From: Lachnospiraceae bacterium
Lineage (GTDB): Bacteria; Bacillota; Clostridia; Lachnospirales; Lachnospiraceae
Reading direction: 5' to 3'
Assembly: GCA_024403485.1 (NCBI GenBank)
Contig: JAKSRT010000018.1
Span: 1-32,219 of the forward strand
Length of the DNA: 32,219 nt
Shown here: one piece after another, positions 25,071 through 32,219 of the stretch
Layout: every line of letters starts with the position of its first letter
How positions within the stretch are numbered: position 1 is the first letter of the stretch
The notes under the pieces: generated by a model
Told to the model about the DNA's origin: nothing
The model's input: the letters and a program-made list of their open reading frames with translations, nothing else
The model's database searches: none
Made by a program: the position numbers and the translations under genes

Positions 25071-26117
25071 CTAGAATATACGCCTTATACCTATAATTGT
25101 AGTATAAGTTGCACTGCCTATAACAATGCCCTGTGAAGGGGTTGCTGCATGAACAATCTGCCCGTTACCCATATAAAGAGCCACATGGCCCGAATAGCAT
25201 AATATATCCCCGGGTTGAGCCTGGTCAAGGCTTGATATTGCGTATCCCGACCTGATTTGTCCGGTTCTTGGAAGTTTTACGCCGAAATGAGCATATACGC
25301 TCATAACAAAACCTGAACAATCTGCGCCATCCGTAAGACTGGTGCCACCGTAAACATAAGGATTTCCGACAAACTGAACTGCATAATCTATTACCTGCTG
25401 TCCAAGTTGTGCGGAGTCTCCGCTGTAAGTAACCTTGGTTCCTGTCTGATTTTTTCCGGCCTCGGCGGCTGCGGCTTCTTTTGCTTTTCGCTGCGCATCC
25501 TCTCTGGCTTTTTTTTCTGCTGCCAAACGAGCCCGTTCCTCTTCGATGGATTCAGCCTGAACAAACTCAGTTGAGAGTTCAACATAGTCAAGAGATATAT
25601 AACCTGTCTTGTTGTTGTAAGCAACCTTTGCAAAGCCATCCTCAATCGCCAAAGCAACAAGTACATCGCCCCTTGAAAAAGTTCCAAGAACAGAGCTTGA
25701 GGTTGTGGCCTTTTCACGGACTCTTAACGTTCCTGTCGTAATCGTAGCCATAGTAACTTCAACGTCACGGGCAATTTTTATAGCCTCAACGCCGCGCACA
25801 CAGTATTCACCCTTAACATAGCCTTCTACGGTTCCGCTCTTAATTTTATACCAACCGTCTTTTTCTTCTATAAAATAGCCGACCGAATTGTTATAAAGTT
25901 TTCCTAATACCTTACCTTTTTTCTCATCGGGCAAATCTCTGACATTGACCCAGCTTTGAACCTGTGCGATTACAAGATCGGCATATTCACGGTTATCCAC
26001 CACTTCAAATACTACCGCTCCATCATCACTTACGGGAAAATCGGCAAGGGCTTCGGTTTTATATAGGCAAAAGAACGCGCCTAAAATAACCAAAGCAGTC
26101 ACCATCTTATTTTTCAT
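25071..26117 (-). CDS. Secreted SH3b-SH3b-NlpC/P60 peptidoglycan hydrolase
   Basis: From the ATG at 26117 this is 348 residues. A signal peptide (VTALVILGAFFCLY) ends at ALA near residue 25. Two bacterial SH3 domains, about 50-105 and 125-182, bind wall peptides. A charged Glu/Lys/Ala linker (about 190-222) looks helical. The NlpC/P60 domain has Cys267 in DCSGF, His311 in GHVALYMG and His323 in HAA, the catalytic triad of a D,L-endopeptidase acting on stem peptides. A frame starting with TTG at 26165 would put charged residues before the signal peptide and is less likely. It follows trxB closely, probably on one transcript. Confidence 0.93.
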   Translation of the reverse strand: MKNKMVTALVILGAFFCLYKTEALADFPVSDDGAVVFEVVDNREYADLVIAQVQSWVNVRDLPDEKKGKVLGKLYNNSVGYFIEEKDGWYKIKSGTVEGYVKGEYCVRGVEAIKIARDVEVTMATITTGTLRVREKATTSSSVLGTFSRGDVLVALAIEDGFAKVAYNNKTGYISLDYVELSTEFVQAESIEEERARLAAEKKAREDAQRKAKEAAAAEAGKNQTGTKVTYSGDSAQLGQQVIDYAVQFVGNPYVYGGTSLTDGADCSGFVMSVYAHFGVKLPRTGQIRSGYAISSLDQAQPGDILCYSGHVALYMGNGQIVHAATPSQGIVIGSATYTTIIGIRRIF

Positions 26118-26180
26118 TACATCACATCCGAATTTACACGCAAAATATATCCTTTTGCGAAACAATTTCTTAATAAATTA

Positions 26181-27095
26181 TTATTTGTTATTCATATCAT
26201 CCTGTATTGAAGCAATAGCGTTGGCACCATCACATACAGCCGTAATAATCTGCCTCATTGGCTTCTTACGTATGTCACCTGCAACATATACACCGGCAAC
26301 ACCGGTCCTGCAGTCTTCACCTGCTATAACATAGCCCTTTTCATCCATTTCGACTCCGAGCATTTCAAGCACCGAAGTTGTCGGATTAATTCCAACTGCA
26401 ATAAACACTCCGCTAAGCACAATTTTTTGTGACTCTCTTGTTTTGTTATTAACGATGGTAACAGACTCTACCATATCTTCACCGTTAATGGCAAGAACTT
26501 CACTATTCCAAAGAAATACGACGTTCTCACAATTTTCAAGGGCTTTTACCAGTGAATCCGCCGCACGAAGAGTATCTCGACGATGAATCAGATAGACCTT
26601 CTTGCAGGTACGAGCCAGATATATTGCATCCTCAACAGCAACATCAGACCCACCTACAACCGCTACCTCTTTATTTTTAAAGAAAGCGCCGTCACAGGTT
26701 GCACAATAAGAAACGCCCATTCCGGAAAGTTCTTCTTCTCCGGGCACATTAAGATTCGCGTGTTTTGCGCCGGTGGCTACAACAACATGCGCTGTTTCAA
26801 AATCACCGCTATCGGTATGCACCATGTAGTGCTTGTCAACAGGCTTAATACTCAAAACCGTAGCTTCGGTTCTTTCTACTCCCGCACTCTTTGCATGTTC
26901 GGAAAATTTAGTCCCAAGATCAATTCCCGAGATTCCGGGAAGACCTAAATAATTATCTACTTCATAGGTGCTTAATACCTGTCCGCCATCAATAGGACTT
27001 TCTTCTATCAACAAACAGTTAAGGCCCGCTCTTTTTGCGTATACCGCTGCACCAAGTCCGGCAGGACCCGCACCAATAATAATCACATCTTTCAT
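26181..27095 (-). CDS. trxB: Thioredoxin reductase
   Basis: The 304-residue flavoprotein moves electrons from NADPH to thioredoxin. It has the FAD motif GAGPAGLGAA at residues 8-17, the redox pair CATC at 131-134, a second nucleotide fold VVGGSDVAVEDA, and HRRDTLR at 171-177, the arginine pattern for NADPH. The C-terminal AGDIRKKPMRQIITAVCDGA is standard. AAGGATGGGAG lies upstream. The promoter is a perfect sigma-A consensus. No thioredoxin gene is adjacent. Confidence 0.95.
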   Translation of the reverse strand: MKDVIIIGAGPAGLGAAVYAKRAGLNCLLIEESPIDGGQVLSTYEVDNYLGLPGISGIDLGTKFSEHAKSAGVERTEATVLSIKPVDKHYMVHTDSGDFETAHVVVATGAKHANLNVPGEEELSGMGVSYCATCDGAFFKNKEVAVVGGSDVAVEDAIYLARTCKKVYLIHRRDTLRAADSLVKALENCENVVFLWNSEVLAINGEDMVESVTIVNNKTRESQKIVLSGVFIAVGINPTTSVLEMLGVEMDEKGYVIAGEDCRTGVAGVYVAGDIRKKPMRQIITAVCDGANAIASIQDDMNNK

Positions 27096-27155
27096 GTTTT
27101 AAGCTCCCATCCTTGAATTCTTTAAGCTCAAGTAATAGAATAGTCGTATCTTGTG

Positions 27156-27184
27156 ATTATAGTATTTTTGATATTTTTTGTCAA
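27156..27184 (-). promoter_or_regulatory. Consensus trxB promoter
   Basis: TTGACA at 27184-27179, exactly 17 bases, TATAAT at 27161-27156: both hexamers match the sigma-A consensus fully. A plus-strand TATAGT at 27158-27163 overlaps the -10 and may serve the divergent SDR gene, though its -35 is poor. Confidence 0.88.
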
Positions 27185-27203
27185 AAAAGAGGAATTGGTA
27201 TAT

Positions 27204-27923
27204 ATGAGAAAAACAGCACTGATAACCGGGGCGTCCAGAGGTATCGGTTTGGCTATTGCCAGAAAAATGGCAGAACTGGGATATGATTTATTTCTAACCT
27301 GTGAAAAAAATATTGATATGCTGAACAGCAGCGCCAAAGAACTGGAATCGACTTACGGAATTTGCGTTAAAACCTTTGCCACCGATATGGGTAATCCGGG
27401 ACGTGTTGAAGAATTATTTTCCAACATCACCGACCTGGATGTGCTTGTTAACAATGCCGGAATCTCCTATGTCGGTCTTCTCTCGGAAATGTCCTACGAG
27501 GATTGGAACAGAGTCATAAGTGTCAACTTAAGTTCCATATTTTATACATGTAAAAATGCAGTCCCGATGATGTTAAAAAAACAGGCCGGACGCATCATCA
27601 ATATTTCTTCCATATGGGGCAAAAAAGGGGCTTCCATGGAAGTGGCATACTCAGCTTCAAAGGGAGGCATCAATACATTTACCAAAGCCTTGGCTAAGGA
27701 ACTTGCCCCCAGCAACATAGCTGTAAATGCGATTGCCTGCGGTTTTGTGGATACCGATATGAACGCCCACCTCGATAACTCCGAACGTGAAATGTGCCGA
27801 AATGAAATACCCGCCGACCGTTTCGCTTCACCAAAAGAAATAGCCGAAGCCGTTTCGGCATTGTTAACCGCTCCGACTTATATGACCGGACAAATTATCG
27901 GTGTTGACGGCGGATGGGAATAA
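27204..27923 (+). CDS. Short-chain dehydrogenase/reductase (FabG- or YmfI-like)
   Basis: From the ATG at 27204, with AGAGGAA upstream, the product is 239 residues; an earlier start at 27153 would overlap the promoter. It has the NADP motif TGASRGIG at 8-15, NNAG at 83-86, a catalytic Ser near 135, Tyr149 and Lys153 in YSASKGG, and the closing GQIIGVDGGW. FabG-type 3-oxoacyl reductases share all of this. From memory the VNNAGISYVGLLSEM and ACGFVDTDMN runs are close to the YmfI group, which finishes the 5-aminopentanol modification of elongation factor P. No fatty acid or efp gene is near. The subfamily is open. Its stop is three bases from the stop of the convergent hydrolase gene. Confidence 0.88.
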   Translation: MRKTALITGASRGIGLAIARKMAELGYDLFLTCEKNIDMLNSSAKELESTYGICVKTFATDMGNPGRVEELFSNITDLDVLVNNAGISYVGLLSEMSYEDWNRVISVNLSSIFYTCKNAVPMMLKKQAGRIINISSIWGKKGASMEVAYSASKGGINTFTKALAKELAPSNIAVNAIACGFVDTDMNAHLDNSEREMCRNEIPADRFASPKEIAEAVSALLTAPTYMTGQIIGVDGGWE

Positions 27924-27926
27924 TAT

Positions 27927-28685
27927 CTATTTTAGTTCCATAAACTCTATTGCTTTTTTAATCACATTTCCCATAGCGGCATAATTTTGTATTCTGTGAT
28001 CTCCATTGTCGATGGCAACAAACTCAAAGAGGTTGTCATCGGCAAATTTTTTTGCCTGTTCAAATGGTATTATCTCATCGGCATTGCCATGAAATACAAT
28101 TATTTTCTCGAACTCATTAATAAATTCTTTTTCACGAATATCAAATGAACCGATTTCATCAAGAAATTCTCTGCCAACACCGATTTTTCGGTCAAAACCC
28201 ACCTCAGCAATTTTACCCTTGTCAATGATTTCCAGATCCTGCTTTTTCATAATATTACTCATCATTGATTCATAAATATTAACTGCAGGACTTCTAAGCA
28301 CAAGCTTTGAAAAAGGATTACCGTGTTCGTATATATATTTCATAAATACATATGCCCCAAAACTGTTGGCATATCCTTTTATATCACTTGTTCCAATTTG
28401 TGTGCGCACATACTCAATAACTATATCAAGATATGTATCACAGTCGGAAAGCAGCAATTTCTTTTTTACATCTTTACCATGGGCCGGCCAGTCAAAAGAA
28501 ATTACCGCAACGTCCTTATATTTGGACAAAACCGCTTCTGCAAACCGCTCTGTAGATTTATTATCTTTATGTCCCGCGAAGCCATGACCGCAAACTATTA
28601 CCCGGTTAATGTCTCGTGCATTATTGAAAAACTCCTTGCAGCGAACACTGTGCCCTCTTTCATTTATATCAAAATATTTATCCAT
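27927..28685 (-). CDS. Alpha/beta hydrolase (esterase/peptidase-like)
   Basis: A 252-residue cytoplasmic alpha/beta-hydrolase. The oxyanion region is GHGFAGHKDN, the likely nucleophile is Ser108 in the elbow YANSFGA (an N-S-F-G elbow in place of plain GxSxG), the acid is Asp203 in HGNADEIIPF, and the histidine is His230 in NGDHRI. This layout is that of the S33/acyl-esterase group; the substrate cannot be told. GGAGGA precedes the ATG, and a promoter lies at 28712-28740. No signal peptide. Fold and triad are well supported; function is general only. Confidence 0.88.
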   Translation of the reverse strand: MDKYFDINERGHSVRCKEFFNNARDINRVIVCGHGFAGHKDNKSTERFAEAVLSKYKDVAVISFDWPAHGKDVKKKLLLSDCDTYLDIVIEYVRTQIGTSDIKGYANSFGAYVFMKYIYEHGNPFSKLVLRSPAVNIYESMMSNIMKKQDLEIIDKGKIAEVGFDRKIGVGREFLDEIGSFDIREKEFINEFEKIIVFHGNADEIIPFEQAKKFADDNLFEFVAIDNGDHRIQNYAAMGNVIKKAIEFMELK

Positions 28686-28711
28686 ACCTGAGTCCTCCGA
28701 ATTACTTTTTA

Positions 28712-28740
28712 AGTATCACACAGTATTGATTTATTAACAA
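28712..28740 (-). promoter_or_regulatory. Promoter of the alpha/beta hydrolase gene
   Basis: TTGTTA at 28740-28735, 17 bases, GATACT at 28717-28712. Spacing is ideal; each hexamer has two mismatches. The rest of the 28686-28865 gap shows no clear plus-strand promoter for the XRE gene. Confidence 0.5.
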
Positions 28741-28865
28741 TATAATGATGTTTTTATAAAAACTTTTTCATCACCGGCAGGAATAATTTTACGCATTTTC
28801 TTTTAAATGTTGGCATAGCATTTTGTATTCTTTTGGGTGTATAAAGAAACTAGGAGGATAAAAAT

Positions 28866-29456
28866 ATGGACACAAAAACTGATCGTCAGATTAAATTCGG
28901 AGAAATCCACAGTCGTGCAAGGGTAAAAGCCCGCCGTTCCCAGGAATGGGTTGCCAACGAACTTAAAATAACACGAAAAACCGTTCAAAACTGGGAAACC
29001 GGAGCCACCTCGCCATCTTTCTTTGAAAGCCTTGAGTGGTTCAGAGTTCTAAACATCAATCCATTTCCCTACTATCTGTCGCTCATCCATCCACTGGAGC
29101 TCAATGTAAAAGGCGGTGACAGTGACGCAAAAATAGAAAAAGCTTTTGATACCCTAATCCATGATATTTCAATTGATGATAAACGAGCATTGCTTTATTT
29201 ATATTACGGAGACCATGGAAGCAGTCCGTATTCGGTTGTTCAGCTGCTTTTAGCGCATCTTCATCTTCCCATTCTCCCGCGTCTTGATAATGCTTACGCG
29301 GTTCTTCACAAATATGAAGTTTACCATGATATGGGAGAAACAATCTGTAACAGCAATATTCAGCCCAATGTCAACGATTTAAGGCGTGCCATCGAACGGG
29401 CAGAAAAATCTGCAAAAAACAAGGAATTCGGCTACAATAATGTAGCGGAAAAATAA
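28866..29456 (+). CDS. XRE-type HTH regulator with uncharacterised C-terminal domain
   Basis: A 196-residue DNA-binding protein. An XRE helix-turn-helix occupies about residues 12-65 (ARVKARRSQEWVANELKITR, then TVQNWETGATSPS). The C-terminal part (DDKRALLYLYYGDHGSSPYSV, VQLLLAHLHLPI, and a NIQPNVNDLRRAIERAEKSA helix) is not a domain I can name, although I recall similar proteins in other Lachnospiraceae. TAGGAGGAT precedes the ATG. It stands alone between the hydrolase and greA; no phage genes are near. Target genes unknown. Confidence 0.9.
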   Translation: MDTKTDRQIKFGEIHSRARVKARRSQEWVANELKITRKTVQNWETGATSPSFFESLEWFRVLNINPFPYYLSLIHPLELNVKGGDSDAKIEKAFDTLIHDISIDDKRALLYLYYGDHGSSPYSVVQLLLAHLHLPILPRLDNAYAVLHKYEVYHDMGETICNSNIQPNVNDLRRAIERAEKSAKNKEFGYNNVAEK

Positions 29457-29492
29457 GGGATTAAAAAACAAAAAATGTTGGGGGATTAAAAT

Positions 29493-29527
29493 AAAGGGAC
29501 GCTTCTTTTACAAAGAAGTGTCCCTTT
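29493..29527. terminator. Bidirectional terminator between the XRE gene and greA
   Basis: AAAGGGAC-G-CTTCTTT and AAAGAAG-T-GTCCCTTT form a 16-pair stem with one G-T wobble and a three-base loop. A-rich and T-rich flanks on both sides let it end the XRE transcript on plus and the folA-GNAT-greA transcript on minus. Confidence 0.88.
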
Positions 29528-29566
29528 CTACATTTGCAATTATTCTTTTTTAAAAAGAAAACAACA

Positions 29567-30070
29567 CTAATATCTTCGAAGTTCTCCGCTTTCGTCTACG
29601 GTAGAATTGTCAATCTTTTTAATGACAACATAATAGCTATAGTTCTTGTTAACCTCTATCAGAACTCTGTCACCGACCTTCTTTCCAAGAAGTGCCCTTC
29701 CCATAGGAGACTCATTGGAAATAAGTCCGTTTAACGAGTCCTCGCGAACTGTAGTAACGATTTTATATATTTCTTCCTCGTCGTCTTCTTCCACATACAC
29801 CGTGATGGTTTTATTTATGCCGACTTCATCGTCACCGGCATCATCATCAAGCACATTAGCGGTGCGAATCATTCTTTCCAGATATCTAATGCGGCTCTCA
29901 TTAGCGTTCTTTTCTTTTTTAGCAGCGTAATATTCAAAATTTTCACTAAGATCACCAAGGGACCTTGCTTCTTTTACATGTTCAATGAGTTCCGGTCTGA
30001 GTACCAGTTTGCGGTGTTCAATTTCCGCCTCCATGTCTTCAATATCTTTTTTTGTCAAATCGTTATTCAT
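29567..30070 (-). CDS. greA: Transcript cleavage factor GreA
   Basis: GreA rescues backtracked RNA polymerase by stimulating transcript cleavage. The 167-residue protein has the N-terminal coiled coil with the acidic tip ARSLGDLSENFEYYAAKKEK, ending near RIRYLERMIRTANVL, and the FKBP-like C-terminal domain with GLISNESPMGRALLGKKVGD. An acidic insert DDDAGDDEV sits between. AGGAG is upstream, inside the end of the preceding GNAT gene, which it overlaps by eight bases. It ends the folA operon. Confidence 0.93.
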   Translation of the reverse strand: MNNDLTKKDIEDMEAEIEHRKLVLRPELIEHVKEARSLGDLSENFEYYAAKKEKNANESRIRYLERMIRTANVLDDDAGDDEVGINKTITVYVEEDDEEEIYKIVTTVREDSLNGLISNESPMGRALLGKKVGDRVLIEVNKNYSYYVVIKKIDNSTVDESGELRRY

Positions 30071-30659
30071 ATGAAAACTCCTGAAGAACTTTTGTTATTT
30101 TATATCCCATTTTCAAATATAATGAAACTGCGGCGTTGTCATCGCCATAAACAGTCAGTCGTGCTTTCTTTTTACCTTCTGCGGCAAAATCCGCTAAAAC
30201 CTTTGAAAGTATGGCGGTACCATAGCCCCGCCCCTGAAATTTTCGCACGGTAAAAACATTCTCCGTAGCTATGATATTTTCATCAATATCCCATGTCATA
30301 ACCGAAGAAATCAGTTCGCCCTCTATCCTAAGCGCAAAAATGCTGCTGTTTATATTTTGGAGCTGCTCCTCAATTTGTTCGGGAATAGACAGTTCTCCAA
30401 AACATTTCTTATGGCAGGAAAGATATTCATCCAGTTCCCATGTGTCATAACACCCGATTTCGAAATCCTGCTGCCTCAAAGTGCTTTTCGGGCATTCGGC
30501 CTCTTTCTCAACTGATTCAGCAGCGTCTTTGGTAAAAAGAAAGTTTTCTAAATCCAATTCCATTACCAGCATCGTATTGGATATATAAAGCCCATTCTCT
30601 AAAAATGCAGTTATCTTTTCTAAATCTTTACTGTCGGCAAATGCTCTGAAATCGCTCAT
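30063..30659 (-). CDS. GNAT family N-acetyltransferase
   Basis: A 198-residue protein whose C-terminal half is a GNAT domain: IIATENVFTVRKFQGRGYGTAIL holds the acetyl-CoA loop (GRGYG), and NAAVSLYLKMGYKITK is the usual last helix and strand. The N-terminal 80 residues are not a clear domain. No Shine-Dalgarno precedes the ATG, and the folA stop is three bases away, so translation is likely coupled to folA. It overlaps greA by eight bases. Substrate unknown. Confidence 0.85.
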   Translation of the reverse strand: MSDFRAFADSKDLEKITAFLENGLYISNTMLVMELDLENFLFTKDAAESVEKEAECPKSTLRQQDFEIGCYDTWELDEYLSCHKKCFGELSIPEQIEEQLQNINSSIFALRIEGELISSVMTWDIDENIIATENVFTVRKFQGRGYGTAILSKVLADFAAEGKKKARLTVYGDDNAAVSLYLKMGYKITKVLQEFSYE

Positions 30660-30662
30660 ATT

Positions 30663-31169
30663 CTATTTACCAATTTTAGTATAGGTCACGTAACTGTATG
30701 GAATCTCGCCGTCAACCTGCTCATCGACAGTCTTTGTATACAATGATTCATCAAATTCCGGAAAGAAAGTATCCCCTTCAATAACCGCATCCACTTCAGT
30801 TATAAATAGCTTGTCGGCCAATGAAAGGCCCTCTGCATATATTCCGGCACCTCCGGAAAGATAAATATTTTCACCGGGACGATTCTCTTTTGCATATTCA
30901 ATAGCTTCCGTAAGACTTCCTACTGTTATACAGTTTTCAGCTTCATAGTTTGCTGTTTTGGAAACTACTATAGTAAATCTGTTAGGCAGCGGACGCCCGA
31001 TTTCGTCGTAAGAACGTCGTCCCATAATAACAACATTCCCTGTTGTCAATTCTTTGAACCTACGCTGTTCACCCTTAATTCTCCATGGAATCTGCCCTTT
31101 ATTTCCGATTACCCGATTATTTGTATATGCTACGATAAGTCCAATAATAGGTCTGTTTGTATCACCCAT
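30663..31169 (-). CDS. folA: Dihydrofolate reductase
   Basis: DHFR reduces dihydrofolate to tetrahydrofolate with NADPH. The 168-residue protein has IVAYTNNRVIGNKGQIPWR, the catalytic acid Glu34 in the KGEQRRF helix, VIMGRRSYDEIGRPLPNR, and a C-terminal sheet (ITEVDAVIEGDTFFP). GAGGTGAT lies before the ATG. It heads a folA-GNAT-greA transcript; no thyA is adjacent in the window. Confidence 0.95.
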   Translation of the reverse strand: MGDTNRPIIGLIVAYTNNRVIGNKGQIPWRIKGEQRRFKELTTGNVVIMGRRSYDEIGRPLPNRFTIVVSKTANYEAENCITVGSLTEAIEYAKENRPGENIYLSGGAGIYAEGLSLADKLFITEVDAVIEGDTFFPEFDESLYTKTVDEQVDGEIPYSYVTYTKIGK

Positions 31170-31200
31170 ACCATCACCTCTGCTATCCTCTTATCGGCCA

Positions 31201-31209
31201 ATTATACCA
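31201..31209 (-). promoter_or_regulatory. Extended -10 promoter of folA
   Basis: The minus strand reads TGGTATAAT, an exact TATAAT with a TGn extension. No good -35 is seen; the region upstream is the T run of the previous terminator. The start would be near 31194. Confidence 0.65.
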
Positions 31210-31220
31210 CATAAGCACAT

Positions 31221-31249
31221 AAAAAACAGCCATCCCGAAGGATGACTGT
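31221..31249 (-). terminator. Terminator of the TIM-barrel isomerase gene
   Basis: CAGTCATCC and GGATGGCTG form a nine-pair stem (one T-G wobble) closed by TTCG and followed by six T on the minus strand. Only about ten bases separate it from the gene's stop. Confidence 0.93.
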
Positions 31250-31259
31250 ATCATTACAA

Positions 31260-32195
31260 TTATTGATCTTCATTTTTTTTTGTAACTCTATCTGCCTTGA
31301 AAGCCTTTACCTTTCTGGGCACAAAGAAACCTGTACGCAAAAAATCAGCAGACTTTTTCATATATTCAAGCTGTTTTCTTGCCCCAAAATGTTCTATGGC
31401 AAAATACCCGTCATAGCCTGTCGCGAGCACTTTACTTACCACTTCTTTCATTGGAATATATCCATCTCCCACCGCTACAGGATAAAGACCTTTACGATTT
31501 TTGAACCCTTCCGGGAACCAGTTTTTGTCACATTCATCGTTTTTGTCCATACCTCGGTCCTTGCAGTGCACATGTACTATTCGATCCTTAAACTGCTCAA
31601 AAGCTTCAAGAATATCTTCATCGCTGAATATATAATTACCGGTATCAAGAGCATGCCCAAGTTCAGGGATTTCTTCAAGGAAATATCTGATTTCATTTAT
31701 TCTTGATATGGGAGAATTCAGCGCATCAAAATCTTCTATACAAGCCTGAATACCATTCTTCATCGCATAGCGTGCCAGAGTTCTCAGGCCCTGACGCATA
31801 GCAATTATTTCAGGAAGTTTTTCCATTAATTCTCTGGTCTTCTCGTAATCATCAGCCGAGGCAGATATTTTTAAAGCCTTACGATCCAGAATAAATCCGG
31901 GAATTATCATTACGCGTGAAACGCCAAGTTTTTTTGCGGTGCGAATCATCTTTTTTCCGATTTTTATTCCCGCGTCATAATTTTTACCAAATTCAAAAAA
32001 CTGATAAAAGCAGGAAATACGCAAATCCGCTTCTTTCATGTCAAGCAGAATATCAGGGTCCTTAATATATGTGGAGTATTCCATTTCAACGCCGGAAATG
32101 CCCGCTCTTCTGGCATCTGCCATTACCTTATCTATAGAACAGTCTTCCTGTAAGGACGCCTCTTTTAAGTGCTCATAAAAAACCGCTAGCTTCCT
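31260..32195 (-). CDS. Sugar phosphate isomerase/epimerase-like TIM barrel (start codon uncertain)
   Basis: A xylose-isomerase-like TIM barrel. The metal tetrad is visible: Glu in ACIEDF, Asp in ALDTGNY, His in VHVHCKD, and Glu in FAIEHFG. The first usable ATG, at 32123, would cut off the first strand and helix: the same frame upstream encodes KLAVFYEHLKEASLQEDCS, which matches the beginning of related proteins. This segment follows TTAGGAG and six bases, but the triplet where ATG is expected (32195-32193) reads AGG. The frame is closed by TAG at 32207-32205. Either the start codon is mutated, the sequence has an error, or the shorter form is used. Function among isomerases/epimerases unknown. 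Confidence 0.75.
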   Translation of the reverse strand, partial: RKLAVFYEHLKEASLQEDCSIDKVMADARRAGISGVEMEYSTYIKDPDILLDMKEADLRISCFYQFFEFGKNYDAGIKIGKKMIRTAKKLGVSRVMIIPGFILDRKALKISASADDYEKTRELMEKLPEIIAMRQGLRTLARYAMKNGIQACIEDFDALNSPISRINEIRYFLEEIPELGHALDTGNYIFSDEDILEAFEQFKDRIVHVHCKDRGMDKNDECDKNWFPEGFKNRKGLYPVAVGDGYIPMKEVVSKVLATGYDGYFAIEHFGARKQLEYMKKSADFLRTGFFVPRKVKAFKADRVTKKNEDQ

Positions 32196-32219
32196 CCTTT
32201 TCTCCTAAGTCTCAAGTGG

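Noticed and set aside
26118..26165. TTG start adding 16 residues before the NlpC/P60 signal peptide
   Set aside because: The ATG at 26117 gives a normal signal peptide; the longer form would put Arg, Lys and Cys residues ahead of it.
27153..27203. Upstream start of the SDR giving 17 extra residues
   Set aside because: The extension overlaps the divergent promoter region and lacks a ribosome binding site. The ATG at 27204 follows AGAGGAA and gives the normal SDR start.
1..32219. CRISPR arrays, tRNA or rRNA genes, insertion sequences, prophage, defence systems
   Set aside because: No repeat-spacer pattern, no tRNA or rRNA consensus, no transposase or integrase and no target duplications were seen on either strand by reading.

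Overview
The window looks like an AT-rich stretch of a Clostridia chromosome, most likely Lachnospiraceae of the Butyrivibrio/Pseudobutyrivibrio type. The reasons are the butyrate gene order thl-crt-hbd-bcd-etfB-etfA together with ptb-buk, a long-form hibernation factor, strong AGGAGG ribosome binding sites, sigma-A type promoters with 17-base spacers, and short intrinsic terminators. Most genes lie on the minus strand, so transcription mainly runs from high to low coordinates. I see no rRNA, tRNA, CRISPR array, insertion sequence or prophage. No gene-free stretch exceeds about 250 bases.

Layout from low to high coordinates. (1) 1-4.6 kb, minus: an FMN riboswitch with its own promoter and terminator precedes ribU (riboflavin ECF S-component). 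Then come a stand-alone riboflavin kinase, tsaE, tsaB, rimI, rnz and an anchored DUF6715-like protein cut by the window edge. (2) 4.6-7.0 kb: tex, divergent from (3) 7.2-9.0 kb, plus: three poorly known genes, namely a small membrane protein, an HExxH/double-CxxC protein and a DUF975 membrane protein. The last of these overlaps prfB tail to tail. (4) 9.0-14.9 kb, minus: ptb-buk-secA-prfB, behind one good promoter. (5) 15.0-16.6 kb: a six-TM chemoreceptor as its own unit. (6) 16.7-22.9 kb: the central butyrate operon thl-crt-hbd-bcd-etfB-etfA with a clear promoter and terminator. (7) 23.0-27.2 kb: hpf, then trxB followed by an SH3b-NlpC/P60 wall hydrolase and a lipoprotein. (8) 27.2-29.5 kb: an SDR reductase, an alpha/beta hydrolase and an XRE regulator. 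(9) 29.6-32.2 kb: folA-GNAT-greA, and a TIM-barrel sugar isomerase/epimerase-like gene whose expected start codon is missing.

How the genes work together: blocks 4 and 6 encode every step from two acetyl-CoA to butyrate. Thl condenses, Hbd reduces, Crt dehydrates, Bcd-EtfAB reduces crotonyl-CoA (probably by electron bifurcation), and Ptb-Buk turns butyryl-CoA into butyrate plus ATP. Block 1 joins riboflavin uptake and trapping as FMN to flavin sensing. It may also carry tRNA modification and processing genes by read-through. No certain novel system is visible. The least explained parts are the plus-strand trio at 7.2-9.0 kb, the riboswitch-led mixed operon, and the ptb-buk-secA-prfB linkage.
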